Shown: positions 23,668 to 31,032 of the stretch, one piece after another
How the letters are laid out: each line of letters starts with the position of its first letter
Numbering within the stretch: position 1 is the stretch's first letter
IMG/VR virus record: IMGVR_UViG_3300029268_000068
Location: 1 to 34,935 of that record
Strand: one strand, 5' to 3'
Length of the DNA: 34,935 nt
From: a virus
Notes under the pieces: model-generated
Told to the model about the DNA's origin: nothing
What the model saw: the letters and a program-made list of their open reading frames with translations, nothing else
Databases searched by the model: none
Translations under genes and position numbers: made by a program

Positions 23668-23675
23668 CAAACGTA
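23668..23675 (-). promoter_or_regulatory. Possible promoter -7 element for the C4-like RNA
   Basis: TACGTTTG on the minus strand matches the Bacteroidota -7 consensus TAnnTTTG. The start would be near 23661, about 60 nt before the C4-like fold. I see no good -33 TTTG at the usual distance, so activity is uncertain and the RNA may instead be cut from the early transcript. Confidence 0.4.
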
Positions 23676-23710
23676 TAAAGAAAAATCATAATACCCGTGA
23701 TTTTTTTGGA

Positions 23711-23836
23711 TTATTTTTTCCGTTTTCTTCTTATCTTCCTGAAAATCTGATGATATCCGGCCAAGAATATGAGAATGCCGATAATAAAGGACCAGATCCA
23801 GCAAATTATGGTCATAGCATCTATAGTGTACATCAT
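23711..23836 (-). CDS. 41-residue membrane protein
   Basis: This short gene starts 1 bp after the preceding stop codon. The protein has one membrane helix (about residues 8-27, IICWIWSFIIGILIFLAGY) and a strongly basic tail (IFRKIRRKRKK). It has good form for a single-pass inner-membrane protein and is co-transcribed with the two genes upstream. A second ATG lies one codon later. No family was recognised; a lysis or exclusion role is possible. Confidence 0.6.
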   Translation of the reverse strand: MMYTIDAMTIICWIWSFIIGILIFLAGYHQIFRKIRRKRKK

Positions 23837-23837
23837 A

Positions 23838-24302
23838 TTACCCGATCTTCATAGCTTGAATGCCCGTTACCTTCTTCACCAGGGTTTCGTCAGTAACATC
23901 GGCGCAAACCACCGCGGTCTGGTAATTGATGCCTGATACTTTGGCGTAAACGGTCACCGGTTGCTCTGTAGCGATGCCTGCGAAACAATGTAGCGTTATC
24001 CCGTTGTAACCATTATCCGCGTTAAGCAGCAATCTTCCAATGGCAAGCGTTCCACCCGCGGTGGCAATTTTAACCGCACAGGCCAGCGAGTAGGTTATGA
24101 TTTCCCGCAATTGAACCCGGGCAGTTATTGAATACACCCCGGGTTGAAGTGTCAGTGCAATCACGTGAAACCACACCCCATTCAGCGAGTTGGTAATATC
24201 CTCCTGCAGCCAGCTTTCATACCTGGGCAGAACCGGGCTTACAGAAACCTGCACGGTTACATTCTCGACTATTTCTGTTACGTTTACCGTTATCTGGTCC
24301 AT
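23838..24302 (-). CDS. Beta-rich protein paired with the BppU-like gene
   Basis: This 154-residue protein has an N-terminal beta strand (QITVNVTEIVENVTVQVSV) followed by a beta-sandwich-like domain (FHVIALTLQPGVYSITARVQL; GGTLAIGRLLLNADNGYNGITL; PVTVYAKVSG). This is typical of virion appendage proteins in Bacteroidota phages and often follows a BppU-like protein. It starts 4 bp after that gene. Its place in the early operon, away from the tail genes, is unexpected. Confidence 0.55.
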   Translation of the reverse strand: MDQITVNVTEIVENVTVQVSVSPVLPRYESWLQEDITNSLNGVWFHVIALTLQPGVYSITARVQLREIITYSLACAVKIATAGGTLAIGRLLLNADNGYNGITLHCFAGIATEQPVTVYAKVSGINYQTAVVCADVTDETLVKKVTGIQAMKIG

Positions 24303-24306
24303 AGTC

Positions 24307-24636
24307 TTAGCGTGTTATGTCGTTAATAATACTCCACTGACCCGAAATCCAGGTCTTAACATAGCCGTCTTTTGAGAATTCAATGTCATAAAAATACGTG
24401 CCTGGTTTCAGGGTTATGACTTGTGGGATGATGTTGAACCGGCCGGCAGGGCCATCGGTGACATTAATGTCTTCTTCCGTGGAAAGAGTAAGTGCCGCAC
24501 CGGATACCTGCGATTTTTTTACCTCCATCTTGATGGTGAAACCGGTGAGGTCCTTCGGTTCACCGTTCACGTTCACCTGGAATTCTATACCGTTGAACGT
24601 GTCGCCTGAAACGTGATCTGGAAAATTGTAATTCAT
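24307..24636 (-). CDS. BppU N-terminal domain-like protein
   Basis: This 109-residue protein matches the BppU/DUF2479 N-terminal fold: FNGIEFQVNVNGEPKDLTGFTIKMEVKKS, then GRFNIIPQVITLKPGTYFYDIEF and a final strand GQWSIINDITR. In lactococcal phages this domain anchors receptor-binding proteins to the baseplate. Here it is a stand-alone domain with a beta-rich partner. Function as a virion appendage is inferred, but its location in the early operon leaves open another role. Confidence 0.65.
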   Translation of the reverse strand: MNYNFPDHVSGDTFNGIEFQVNVNGEPKDLTGFTIKMEVKKSQVSGAALTLSTEEDINVTDGPAGRFNIIPQVITLKPGTYFYDIEFSKDGYVKTWISGQWSIINDITR

Positions 24637-24655
24637 CGTGTTAAAGTTTAATTTA

Positions 24656-24961
24656 TTAAAATAGTCTCATTTGCTTTTTGTCGTAACCAAACCTGGTATT
24701 CGGCCTCCAGTTCCATTCCGGATACGCCATAGAAAGTTGCGTTATTGTTACCTTGTTGCGGATCAGTTCCTGGAGGAATTCATCATGATGTAACAACTCA
24801 CGCATGATCGTGGCCTCGGTGATGAAAAATTCCTGTTTCGACAGAATATCTAAAACACTGTCAAACCTACGTTCACAGATTACGCTCCAATAATAGTATC
24901 TTGCTAAAAGAGCCTCATTTCTTAAGGCTACAAGACCGGCGTTGCGTCCTTTTTTTGCCAT
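24656..24961 (-). CDS. Conserved small protein, late regulator candidate
   Basis: This 101-residue basic, helical protein contains RNEALLARYYYWSVICERRFDSVLDILS followed by QEFFITEATIMRELLHHDEF. The second segment could be a helix-turn-helix (EFFITEATI) and the protein ends with basic and aromatic residues. It is placed late in the early operon, where Mu has the late activator genes Mor and C. No sequence similarity to Mor or C is visible. Regulator function is a positional guess; it may be a Bacteroidota mobile-element protein of unknown role. Confidence 0.5.
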   Translation of the reverse strand: MAKKGRNAGLVALRNEALLARYYYWSVICERRFDSVLDILSKQEFFITEATIMRELLHHDEFLQELIRNKVTITQLSMAYPEWNWRPNTRFGYDKKQMRLF

Positions 24962-24976
24962 AGGTTCAGCCGTATT

Positions 24977-25396
24977 TTAGTTATTCCACGTTTCAGCGTT
25001 TAAGTAAGTTTCCGCGTATTTCTTGGCCACTCCTGCCGGACGGGTGGCCTCGTACGTCGAAATATGCCGGAAGGACTTCACCCGGTTGGCCGTGGTCATC
25101 CGGTCCCAGATCCGCTGCGCCTTCTTCCGGGAAGAACGCACCTTGTCGTCGTAGCGGTTCCAGAAGGTCTCGAAAGTGATCTCCTCTTTGATCTCGGTAA
25201 GCTTCGCCGTCTGCGTTTTGGCAATCAGCGCCTTCAACTCTGCCAGCTCTACCGGCATCCGTTTTAAAAACCACAGATGCTGCTGCTCGCTTAGTACCGC
25301 TCTGGAAAGATCGCAGGTGATCAGCAGATCGGATTCATTAAAATGGATCTCGATCTCGCCCTGCCATGCCGTGGATGTCAACAGGAATACCTTCAT
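24977..25396 (-). CDS. Replication-associated protein with DnaT/DnaD-type C-terminal segment
   Basis: This 139-residue protein has a beta N-terminus (KVFLLTSTAWQGEIEIHF) and a central helix. The C-terminus has the pattern of phage replication proteins (TFETFWNRYDDKVRSSRKKAQRIWDRM, then a short helix and KYAETYLNAETWNN). In other phages this end segment, F-W-x-x-Y ... A-x-x-x-W ... YLN-x-x-x-W, follows replisome-loading domains. The DNA-binding part is absent or replaced, and may be provided by the GemA fusion immediately upstream, whose stop overlaps this start by 4 bp. Confidence 0.55.
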   Translation of the reverse strand: MKVFLLTSTAWQGEIEIHFNESDLLITCDLSRAVLSEQQHLWFLKRMPVELAELKALIAKTQTAKLTEIKEEITFETFWNRYDDKVRSSRKKAQRIWDRMTTANRVKSFRHISTYEATRPAGVAKKYAETYLNAETWNN

Positions 25397-26223
25397 GATT
25401 TTTGGGATTTATTTTCGTACAGGCTGCGCATCATATTTTCCACCTGGGTGACCAGCGTGGGAAGCTCCAGATAAGTGTAATCGTCCAGCGGTTTGTGCAG
25501 GTAGCCATATTTCAGCAGCCAGGCCTCCAGCCTTTCATAATCGGCCACATGCCTGTGCAATGCCGGATCAAACAGTGTCCAGCCCATAGAATAACACATG
25601 CTCAGGATCCGCTTGCGCATGCGGTCGGCGCTTTGAATACTTTTCTTGTGCGGTGCAACATCCCTCCTGGCGCCTTTTAGCTTTTCTTCAAGATGGTTGA
25701 TAAGATCACCGTATTCTTTTCGCCTGAGCTCTCTTACGCTTTCCGTTCTGCCGGCAGATGCATCGGCCACCAGATCATTTTTCAGTGAACGGATGCCCAG
25801 TGAGTCCAGCAAAAGATACATATAGCGTATCTGCCCATTGCTTACTTCCTGTTGAATTTCCATATCGAGTTGATTTAGCCAGTTAATGTAAAATGCAATG
25901 ACGTGGATATCCAGCCTGCATGAGTGGTATAATTGATGCCACCCCTCAATTGTTTTGCGCGAGTTACTGACGGTTGCATGATCTTTCCCGGTGAAATCAC
26001 CAATAGCATTCATGGAAAGCGATTCATTCAATGTCAGAAAGTAGTGAACAAAATGCCTGGCCTGTACAATTTCCTTCTTTCTGGTAACATTTCCGATTAC
26101 ATCAACCGGTCTCTGGTCAAAATAAAAGCACACCGCTTCTAATACTATTTCCGGGAGGCATTTCCCGGTGTCCAGGTCTAAGCCTGTTGGTCTTATTGTT
26201 GGTCTTCTTTCTACAGTGAACAT
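25393..26223 (-). CDS. DnaA domain IV-like and GemA-like fusion protein
   Basis: In this 276-residue protein, residues 46-95 resemble the DnaA-box binding domain: TRKKEIVQARHFVHYFLTL then LSMNAIGDFTGKDHATVSNSRKTI, in which GKDHATV replaces the GGRDHTTV signature. Residues 200-270 fit the Mu GemA/gp16 (DUF1018) C-terminal pattern: SADRMRKRILSMCYSMGW, RLEAWLLKYGYL and YLELPTLVTQVENM. GemA alters host gyrase activity and replication genes in Mu. The combination suggests recruitment to DnaA-box-like DNA. It follows the tRNA-like element by 18 bp. Both halves are recognised by pattern only. Confidence 0.65.
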   Translation of the reverse strand: MFTVERRPTIRPTGLDLDTGKCLPEIVLEAVCFYFDQRPVDVIGNVTRKKEIVQARHFVHYFLTLNESLSMNAIGDFTGKDHATVSNSRKTIEGWHQLYHSCRLDIHVIAFYINWLNQLDMEIQQEVSNGQIRYMYLLLDSLGIRSLKNDLVADASAGRTESVRELRRKEYGDLINHLEEKLKGARRDVAPHKKSIQSADRMRKRILSMCYSMGWTLFDPALHRHVADYERLEAWLLKYGYLHKPLDDYTYLELPTLVTQVENMMRSLYENKSQKS

Positions 26224-26241
26224 GACTATGATATTTCTATG

Positions 26242-26334
26242 CTGCCCGGCCGGGAATCGAACCCGGCTTTAACCGCAGATGTGAGACATGCGCTACCCAT
26301 GAGCTTACAATCTTTCTCAGCGCCATCCCGGGCA
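26242..26334 (-). tRNA. tRNA-like element with unusual D and anticodon arms
   Basis: This 93-nt element on the minus strand has a perfect 7-bp acceptor stem (TGCCCGG with CCGGGCA) and a perfect T arm (CCGGG-TTCGATT-CCCGG), followed by a G discriminator and no CCA. The D region is too long: GCGC/GCGC encloses a small TGAG/CTCA hairpin and then TGGGTA. Removing about 17-20 nt would give a normal length. No clean anticodon stem forms. GCATG/TCTGC with a mismatch leaves TCTCACA as the loop, giving TCA or CAC as possible triplets. It lies 8 nt after the Gam stop. It may be a decayed or non-canonical tRNA or a structured mRNA element. Confidence 0.5.
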
Positions 26335-26342
26335 TGCCAGCC

Positions 26343-26873
26343 TTACGGCCTTTGGGCAAATTCTTCTTTCTTCAGCTCCACGAAAAAGGTCTCGTCCTGG
26401 ACGACTTCGCAGCCCACCCCTTCGCGGTTGAAGTACTTTTTCACCTCTTCCTTTTCCCGGTCGGCCAGCAGCTTATCTTTGGCCGGCTCGTCAACCGTGC
26501 GCACGTACTCCGGAAGGAACTGTTTCAATAAGTTGGTAATGGCCGGCCAGGTGAATCCCTTGATGGTCTTCAGCTTCGGCGTACCGGTGCGGAAACCGAT
26601 CACACCGTGGGCCATCTCTATCGACTTTTTCTTGTCGAAGAGCTGCTTGTTGGTCTCGGCGAACAGCTGAAGCTGCGTGAGCCTCTCGGTGCGCTTATCC
26701 CCCAGGCTTTGCAGTGCCTCGGCGTGAAGTTCCCTGATCTCGGTGATCTTCTGATCCATCTTCGAGGTGATCTCGCTCACCCGGGCGTCCAGCATCGCAT
26801 AGTCGCTCATGATCTGCTCGGCCTGTTCTAAACTCACCGGCGAAATGACCGGCTTTTTTTCTCTTTTTGCCAT
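26343..26873 (-). CDS. gam: Gam-like DNA end-protecting protein
   Basis: This 176-residue protein is a good match to Mu Gam, the Ku-like protein that binds double-strand ends and blocks exonucleases. It has an N-terminal long coiled helix (EQAEQIMSDYAMLDARVSEITSKMD) and second helix (LTQLQLFAETNKQLFDKKKSIEM), then the central beta motif AHGVIGFRTGTPKLKTIKGFTW and the C-terminal KYFNREGVGCEVVQDETFFVEL. All family parts are present. It lies in the early operon downstream of MuA and MuB, as in Mu. Confidence 0.88.
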   Translation of the reverse strand: MAKREKKPVISPVSLEQAEQIMSDYAMLDARVSEITSKMDQKITEIRELHAEALQSLGDKRTERLTQLQLFAETNKQLFDKKKSIEMAHGVIGFRTGTPKLKTIKGFTWPAITNLLKQFLPEYVRTVDEPAKDKLLADREKEEVKKYFNREGVGCEVVQDETFFVELKKEEFAQRP

Positions 26874-26883
26874 TGTGTCGTTT

Positions 26884-27105
26884 TTAGGTTGTTATTGATT
26901 TGTAAGGTTCTATTTTTACTGAAATCTCTTTGCGTATGAACACCCGGCCTGATCCGTCGCATACAGGGCAGGTCAGCAGGGCCCCGGAATGGGTATAACA
27001 GCTTAAGTTATCCACCGTGCCCACGCCCCTGCAGTTGCGGCATACGTCTACGTATTGCGTTACGTACCGGCCGTCTCCCAGCCTTTCTGTCTTATTCATA
27101 CTCAT
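26884..27105 (-). CDS. Small DnaJ-type zinc-ribbon protein
   Basis: This 73-residue protein has two CxxCxGxG motifs, CRNCRGVG at about residues 18-25 and CPVCDGSG at about 42-49. Together they can bind one zinc ion, as in the DnaJ cysteine-rich domain. The rest is short and charged. It overlaps the upstream gene by 14 bp. A DNA- or protein-binding adaptor role in the early operon is possible, but no specific function is known. Confidence 0.6.
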   Translation of the reverse strand: MSMNKTERLGDGRYVTQYVDVCRNCRGVGTVDNLSCYTHSGALLTCPVCDGSGRVFIRKEISVKIEPYKSITT

Positions 27106-27511
27106 GGCCTGTAGGTATTTCCGTTCGGTTCTTCGCGATAACCTCCTGGCTCATCCGCTGGTAAGCCGAGTGGATCTTGTCCCAGACCACCGCGTCGGGA
27201 TACACGTCGATATCCTCGTGAAACCGCCTGTAAACCTTGCGCCGGTCTTCATGGGTCAGGTGGCCGGTCATGTTGATGAACACCTCGTCCATCAAATGCC
27301 ATTGCTGTCGCCACCAGGCCCAGTACAGCGGCTCCCGCAGGAAGGCTTTGGAGATGCTCTCCCCGCCCGCGATATGCTCGATATATTGAGCGCCCATTTC
27401 GAACATCAGGGCCGTCACCTGTTCACGGGTCAATCCGGTTACCGCGGCGACCTGGTCGGTCATATCCTTGTGCATGGCCCGCATGGCCTGTATTAAAGTT
27501 TCTTTGCTCAT
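27092..27511 (-). CDS. Conserved early protein, unknown function
   Basis: This 139-residue helical protein has an N-terminal TLIQAMRAMHKDMTDQVAAV and a Trp-rich central segment (REPLYWAWWRQQWHLMDEVFI), then a charged region with HLTHEDRRKVYRRFHEDID. No known domain was recognised. The start overlaps the stop of the ATPase gene by 4 bp and its end overlaps the zinc-ribbon gene, so it belongs to a tightly packed early unit. Confidence 0.55.
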   Translation of the reverse strand: MSKETLIQAMRAMHKDMTDQVAAVTGLTREQVTALMFEMGAQYIEHIAGGESISKAFLREPLYWAWWRQQWHLMDEVFINMTGHLTHEDRRKVYRRFHEDIDVYPDAVVWDKIHSAYQRMSQEVIAKNRTEIPTGHEYE

Positions 27512-28137
27512 ACATTTTTTCCTTTCCAGTATTTTTCAGCCCCTTCCTCCCAGATCATGTAAGGCGCTCCGCCGCCATACCTGGACATCGGGAAAGCCTT
27601 GTAACCTTCAACCCAGATCTTGATGAACGAGTCGAAATGGATCTGTTTGGCTATCCTGCCTTCAGGACGTTTTCCATCCGAGTGACTTACCAGGATGAAA
27701 AGTTTATTTTTGAATTTTTCTATTAGTTTGGTGTACTGAGAATAATTCAATCCCATGTACTGTAGTGAATCGATGATAATAATATCGGGGGAGCGGCGCT
27801 TTTCAAGCAGGGCCATCAGGTCGTTATAACGCAATTTGTCCAGGATGATCATCCTACCGTCAACCTCCTGCATGTTTTCGGCCTTGAAGGCCCGTTGAAG
27901 GCTCAGCCCGATCCCTTCTTCAAGGCTGTTATATGCAACCCTTCCGAATTGTGTCAGGTATTTGGAAAGCTGTATGGCAAAGCGGCTTTTACCGTTTCCG
28001 GGAGCTCCCCATATAATCCAGCTTCCGGTAAGAAAAGGATGTCCCAGGGATGCTTCCCAGCTATCCTCGAAAGGCAAACCTTCTATGCTCATATTTATCA
28101 TGTTTCCCACGGATATATTCTTCCTTTTTACCTTCAT
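27508..28137 (-). CDS. RecA/AAA-type ATPase
   Basis: This 209-residue protein has a Walker A motif WGAPGNGKS at about residues 44-52, a Walker B IIIIDSLQY at about 116-124 and a likely sensor segment LFILVSHSDGK. This is the compact form of RecA/DnaB-like or KaiC-like ATPases. It has no helicase loader N-domain. It lies immediately after MuB and may help replication, recombination or the transposition complex. Its C-terminus ends with MIWEEGAEKYWKGKNV. Confidence 0.68.
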   Translation of the reverse strand: MKVKRKNISVGNMINMSIEGLPFEDSWEASLGHPFLTGSWIIWGAPGNGKSRFAIQLSKYLTQFGRVAYNSLEEGIGLSLQRAFKAENMQEVDGRMIILDKLRYNDLMALLEKRRSPDIIIIDSLQYMGLNYSQYTKLIEKFKNKLFILVSHSDGKRPEGRIAKQIHFDSFIKIWVEGYKAFPMSRYGGGAPYMIWEEGAEKYWKGKNV

Positions 28138-28158
28138 ATAATACCTTTTAAAAGCCTT

Positions 28159-29001
28159 TTAAGCTGCTTTTAAAGCGTGGATTCTGCGACGAACTCTTCT
28201 AAGATCTCCTTCAGCGTCTTCAATGACCTGTTTGATATCCCCCTTGTCAGCAACTCCGTTGGCTATGCAGATGGCCGTGATGTCGCTCGGGGAAGCGCCA
28301 TGCAGCTCGATGAACCGGCGGGCGATACGGGAATAGATCTCCTTGTATCCTTTCCTGTTCAGCTTCAGACCGCGCCTGATCCGCTTGGCCAGGTGATCGG
28401 TGGCCAGCAGCACGATCCCGCAGTGATCCTCCAGGTGGTTGTAAAGGGTGATGAAGAAGTAAAGCACCTGGTCGGTCAGCTTGTCGGCCTCATCCAGGAT
28501 GATCAGCGGCCGATCCTGCACTTTCAGCGCGCGCACCACCTCGTACATCATCTCGGCCACGTTAAACCCGGAATAGTCGCGCCCCATGGCTGTGAGTAAC
28601 TCTTGCAGGAATACCTTCCGGTTCCAGAACTCGGCGCACTGCAGGGTGTATACCCTTTTATTGCTTTCCGTGTAGCCTTTTACGGTGAATGACTTCCCGG
28701 TGCCGGCCTCGCCGACCACGGCAAAGACGTTGCTGTTGGTCTGGGCATCCGAGAGCAGCTTGATCAGCAGCTTGTAATCCCTGGTTTCCACGGCCGTCCA
28801 TTCAATGGATGAATAACCGGTTTGGGCCGCGATGCTGCGCCACATCTCGTCGGCAATGAGCTCCCAGTTGTTATTCAGGATCTGACTGACGGTTGACGTG
28901 GAGACCTTCAGGGCGTTGGCCGCTTTGTTCTGGCTGCCGATGCGCTCGACGTAGTCTTTGAGCCGCTCGGTGATCTGTGTTTTTTGAGTTTCCGTGATCA
29001 T
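28159..29001 (-). CDS. MuB-like transposition ATPase
   Basis: This 280-residue protein is the AAA+ target-selection and transposase-activating protein. The N-terminus has a helix-turn-helix (NKAANALKVSTSTVSQILNN) that fits the MuB N-domain. The ATPase carries Walker A VVGEAGTGKSFT at about 96-106, Walker B RPLIILDEADKLTDQ at about 164-178 and a sensor motif (GIVLLATDHL). The C-terminal helix bundle has GVADKGDIKQVIEDAEGDLRRVRRRI. It directly follows the transposase gene, as B follows A in Mu. All key residues are present. Confidence 0.88.
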   Translation of the reverse strand: MITETQKTQITERLKDYVERIGSQNKAANALKVSTSTVSQILNNNWELIADEMWRSIAAQTGYSSIEWTAVETRDYKLLIKLLSDAQTNSNVFAVVGEAGTGKSFTVKGYTESNKRVYTLQCAEFWNRKVFLQELLTAMGRDYSGFNVAEMMYEVVRALKVQDRPLIILDEADKLTDQVLYFFITLYNHLEDHCGIVLLATDHLAKRIRRGLKLNRKGYKEIYSRIARRFIELHGASPSDITAICIANGVADKGDIKQVIEDAEGDLRRVRRRIHALKAA

Positions 29002-29025
29002 GTGATTTTGAATTTTTGTGGATTA

Positions 29026-31032
29026 TTACATTAAGTCATAGATATTTTTTTCCTCATCGTCGTCATCAAAGGGGGTCAGGTTGGAGATGGCCTTTTGAAC
29101 GCGGCCGATGCCGGAGGCCTTTCCTTTGGTTTTCGTAATTCCCGGAATACCAGGCATGCGGTGACCCCACTTTTCGGGATGCATATCGAACTCCCGGAAC
29201 ACCTCTTCAATCGTGTCGACCGATTTGATGATCTCGATCTTGTTCGCTTTGTCAGTAGATGCGATCAGGGCAGCTTCGATTTTGGTTTGTTCCTGCTTGC
29301 CGCGGCTTACGGTCACCTTAATCATGGCTTCCGTCACGAAGCGAAGCCTGCCGGAAGAGTCCTGGTCATAAAGCATGATCAGGCTCATGTCTTCCGGATC
29401 GAATTTGATCCAGAATTTCTTGTCGATGTTCTTGCGGTGCCATTCCACATCCGGCATCCCGTCGCGGTAAACCAGGTAATCATATTTAACCTTCTTTTCG
29501 GTAAAGCTGAGCCCGTAAGCAGAAAGCATGACCGGATCAGGGCGCTGAATCCAGAAGATATCGACCAGATCCCACGTGTTGACTTTAACGGCTCGCGGGT
29601 TTTTGCTTTCCTGGTACATCTCGATCCTGGGTTTGCCTGTGGCCGGGTGCGCACCGTGGTTCCACTGATCGCGCCGGGTGGCGTAAACGCGTTTTACTTC
29701 CTCCAGGTTGGGAAGCCGGCCTTTATTGGCCTGGATATATTCGCGGTTCGGGTGGCTTTCCAGCGTTTTAGCGGTGATATTCTGACCGGTGAAGAACCAG
29801 TCCTGTTTCATGACCTGCGACTGGAACCGGCCGAAAGCGCTCTCAATAGACTTGGATTTACCGTTATAAGGCTGTGCCTTGATAGACAGGTGGGCTATCT
29901 TATTGAGGAAATTGCCATTCTCAAGCTTCTTATGCCCTCCCTGGTTGTCATAACCGATCTGGTATGGCTTGTGACCGGCAATCTGGATGGCCATCTTGTA
30001 AGCCTGGTATTGCGCCTGGTAATCTTCGGTCTTCGAAATGTGATATCCCAGGAGAACTTCGCTGTATGCGTCCATCACCTCGTACACCGAGCATGTCTCG
30101 GTTTTGCCCTCGTCGTTCAGGTAGAAATAGTTCAGCTTGGTACCGTCGGAGTACCACAACGAGTCGCGCATGGAGGGCAGGCGGGTTGAGTTCTGAAGGG
30201 CAAACTTGTTTTTAGCGTTGATCTGGCCATACCGGATTCCCCACCACAAGTGCTTCACCTGGGGATCGAACAGGAAGTTGCGGATCGTCGATACGCTATG
30301 GAGCTGCTTCCACTCCCGGGCGATGGCCTCACGGTTATAAAGCTCGAACAGGTGCTCCACCGAGGTGGCTTTCTCCACCATGTTCGACCAGCGGGCCAGC
30401 AGCCACCGGCGCGATTCATCAGACAGCTTTTCAGCCACCCGGTTTCCATAACCGCGGTGGATCAGGCTCTGTGGCCCCCCTTTCAGGTAGTGGTTCAGTT
30501 TCTCGCGCAGGCGGACTGGATTAGTCGGAAGGCTATGGGGATATTGCGACCGGTCGAGGGTGGTAAGTTCCCGGGCCAGTTCATCCCACATACCGTGGGT
30601 ATTGCCTCCCCGCGCGCGCCTGGTACCGCGGATGCGGTTGGCCATCTCATGCAGGGTGTTTAAAAGGTCGGCATTGGTGCTGTACTCCTCGATGGCTCCA
30701 AAGGGAAGGCTCTCCCCGTTGGGAAGCCGGCAGGAATTGTAAAACTCCCGGGCCTTGTCGTCGCGCTCCAGGGAAGATGAAATACAGTTCTCCTGGATTT
30801 TCTCCCGGGGGTCATGCCCCAGGCGGTCGATGATCTGCTCCCGGTACCTCGCCGGCAGGCTGTCGAATTCGATCAGGGCTGGGGTGTTGCGGCAGCCGCG
30901 GCGAAGTACCTTTATTTTATTCCTCTTTTGTAATAACTTGTAATAAGCCTGTGTCATGAACCCGTCCGGGTTTTCCGGGCCCTGGATCAATTCGCTCCCG
31001 CTGATGCACCATTTGCCTTTGTAGAGTTCCAT
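29026..31032 (-). CDS. MuA-like DDE transposase
   Basis: This 668-residue protein catalyses cutting and joining of the phage ends. The N-terminus has MuA-type DNA-binding segments (about 25-70, MTQAYYKLLQKRNKIKVLRRG). The catalytic triad appears to be Asp near 296 (LWYSDGTKLN), Asp near 362 (QIGYDNQGG) and Glu near 397 (KSKSIESAFGRF), with about 35 residues between the last two. The C-terminal beta-barrel and tail follow, with a basic end before an acidic tail (DDDDEEKN). The length equals Mu A (663). The ends with AAAACGAATTGT motifs are likely its binding sites. The start overlaps the HD gene stop by 1 bp. Confidence 0.92.
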   Translation of the reverse strand: MELYKGKWCISGSELIQGPENPDGFMTQAYYKLLQKRNKIKVLRRGCRNTPALIEFDSLPARYREQIIDRLGHDPREKIQENCISSSLERDDKAREFYNSCRLPNGESLPFGAIEEYSTNADLLNTLHEMANRIRGTRRARGGNTHGMWDELARELTTLDRSQYPHSLPTNPVRLREKLNHYLKGGPQSLIHRGYGNRVAEKLSDESRRWLLARWSNMVEKATSVEHLFELYNREAIAREWKQLHSVSTIRNFLFDPQVKHLWWGIRYGQINAKNKFALQNSTRLPSMRDSLWYSDGTKLNYFYLNDEGKTETCSVYEVMDAYSEVLLGYHISKTEDYQAQYQAYKMAIQIAGHKPYQIGYDNQGGHKKLENGNFLNKIAHLSIKAQPYNGKSKSIESAFGRFQSQVMKQDWFFTGQNITAKTLESHPNREYIQANKGRLPNLEEVKRVYATRRDQWNHGAHPATGKPRIEMYQESKNPRAVKVNTWDLVDIFWIQRPDPVMLSAYGLSFTEKKVKYDYLVYRDGMPDVEWHRKNIDKKFWIKFDPEDMSLIMLYDQDSSGRLRFVTEAMIKVTVSRGKQEQTKIEAALIASTDKANKIEIIKSVDTIEEVFREFDMHPEKWGHRMPGIPGITKTKGKASGIGRVQKAISNLTPFDDDDEEKNIYDLM

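Noticed and set aside
23498-23689. N-terminal extension of the ORF upstream of rha (start at 23689)
   Set aside because: It would translate through the structured RNA and gives a low-quality sequence. The start at 23497 coincides with the antisense target.
29095-30189. Long plus-strand open frame opposite the transposase gene
   Set aside because: It is a shadow of the GC-richer transposase codons with no domain, no start context and no promoter.
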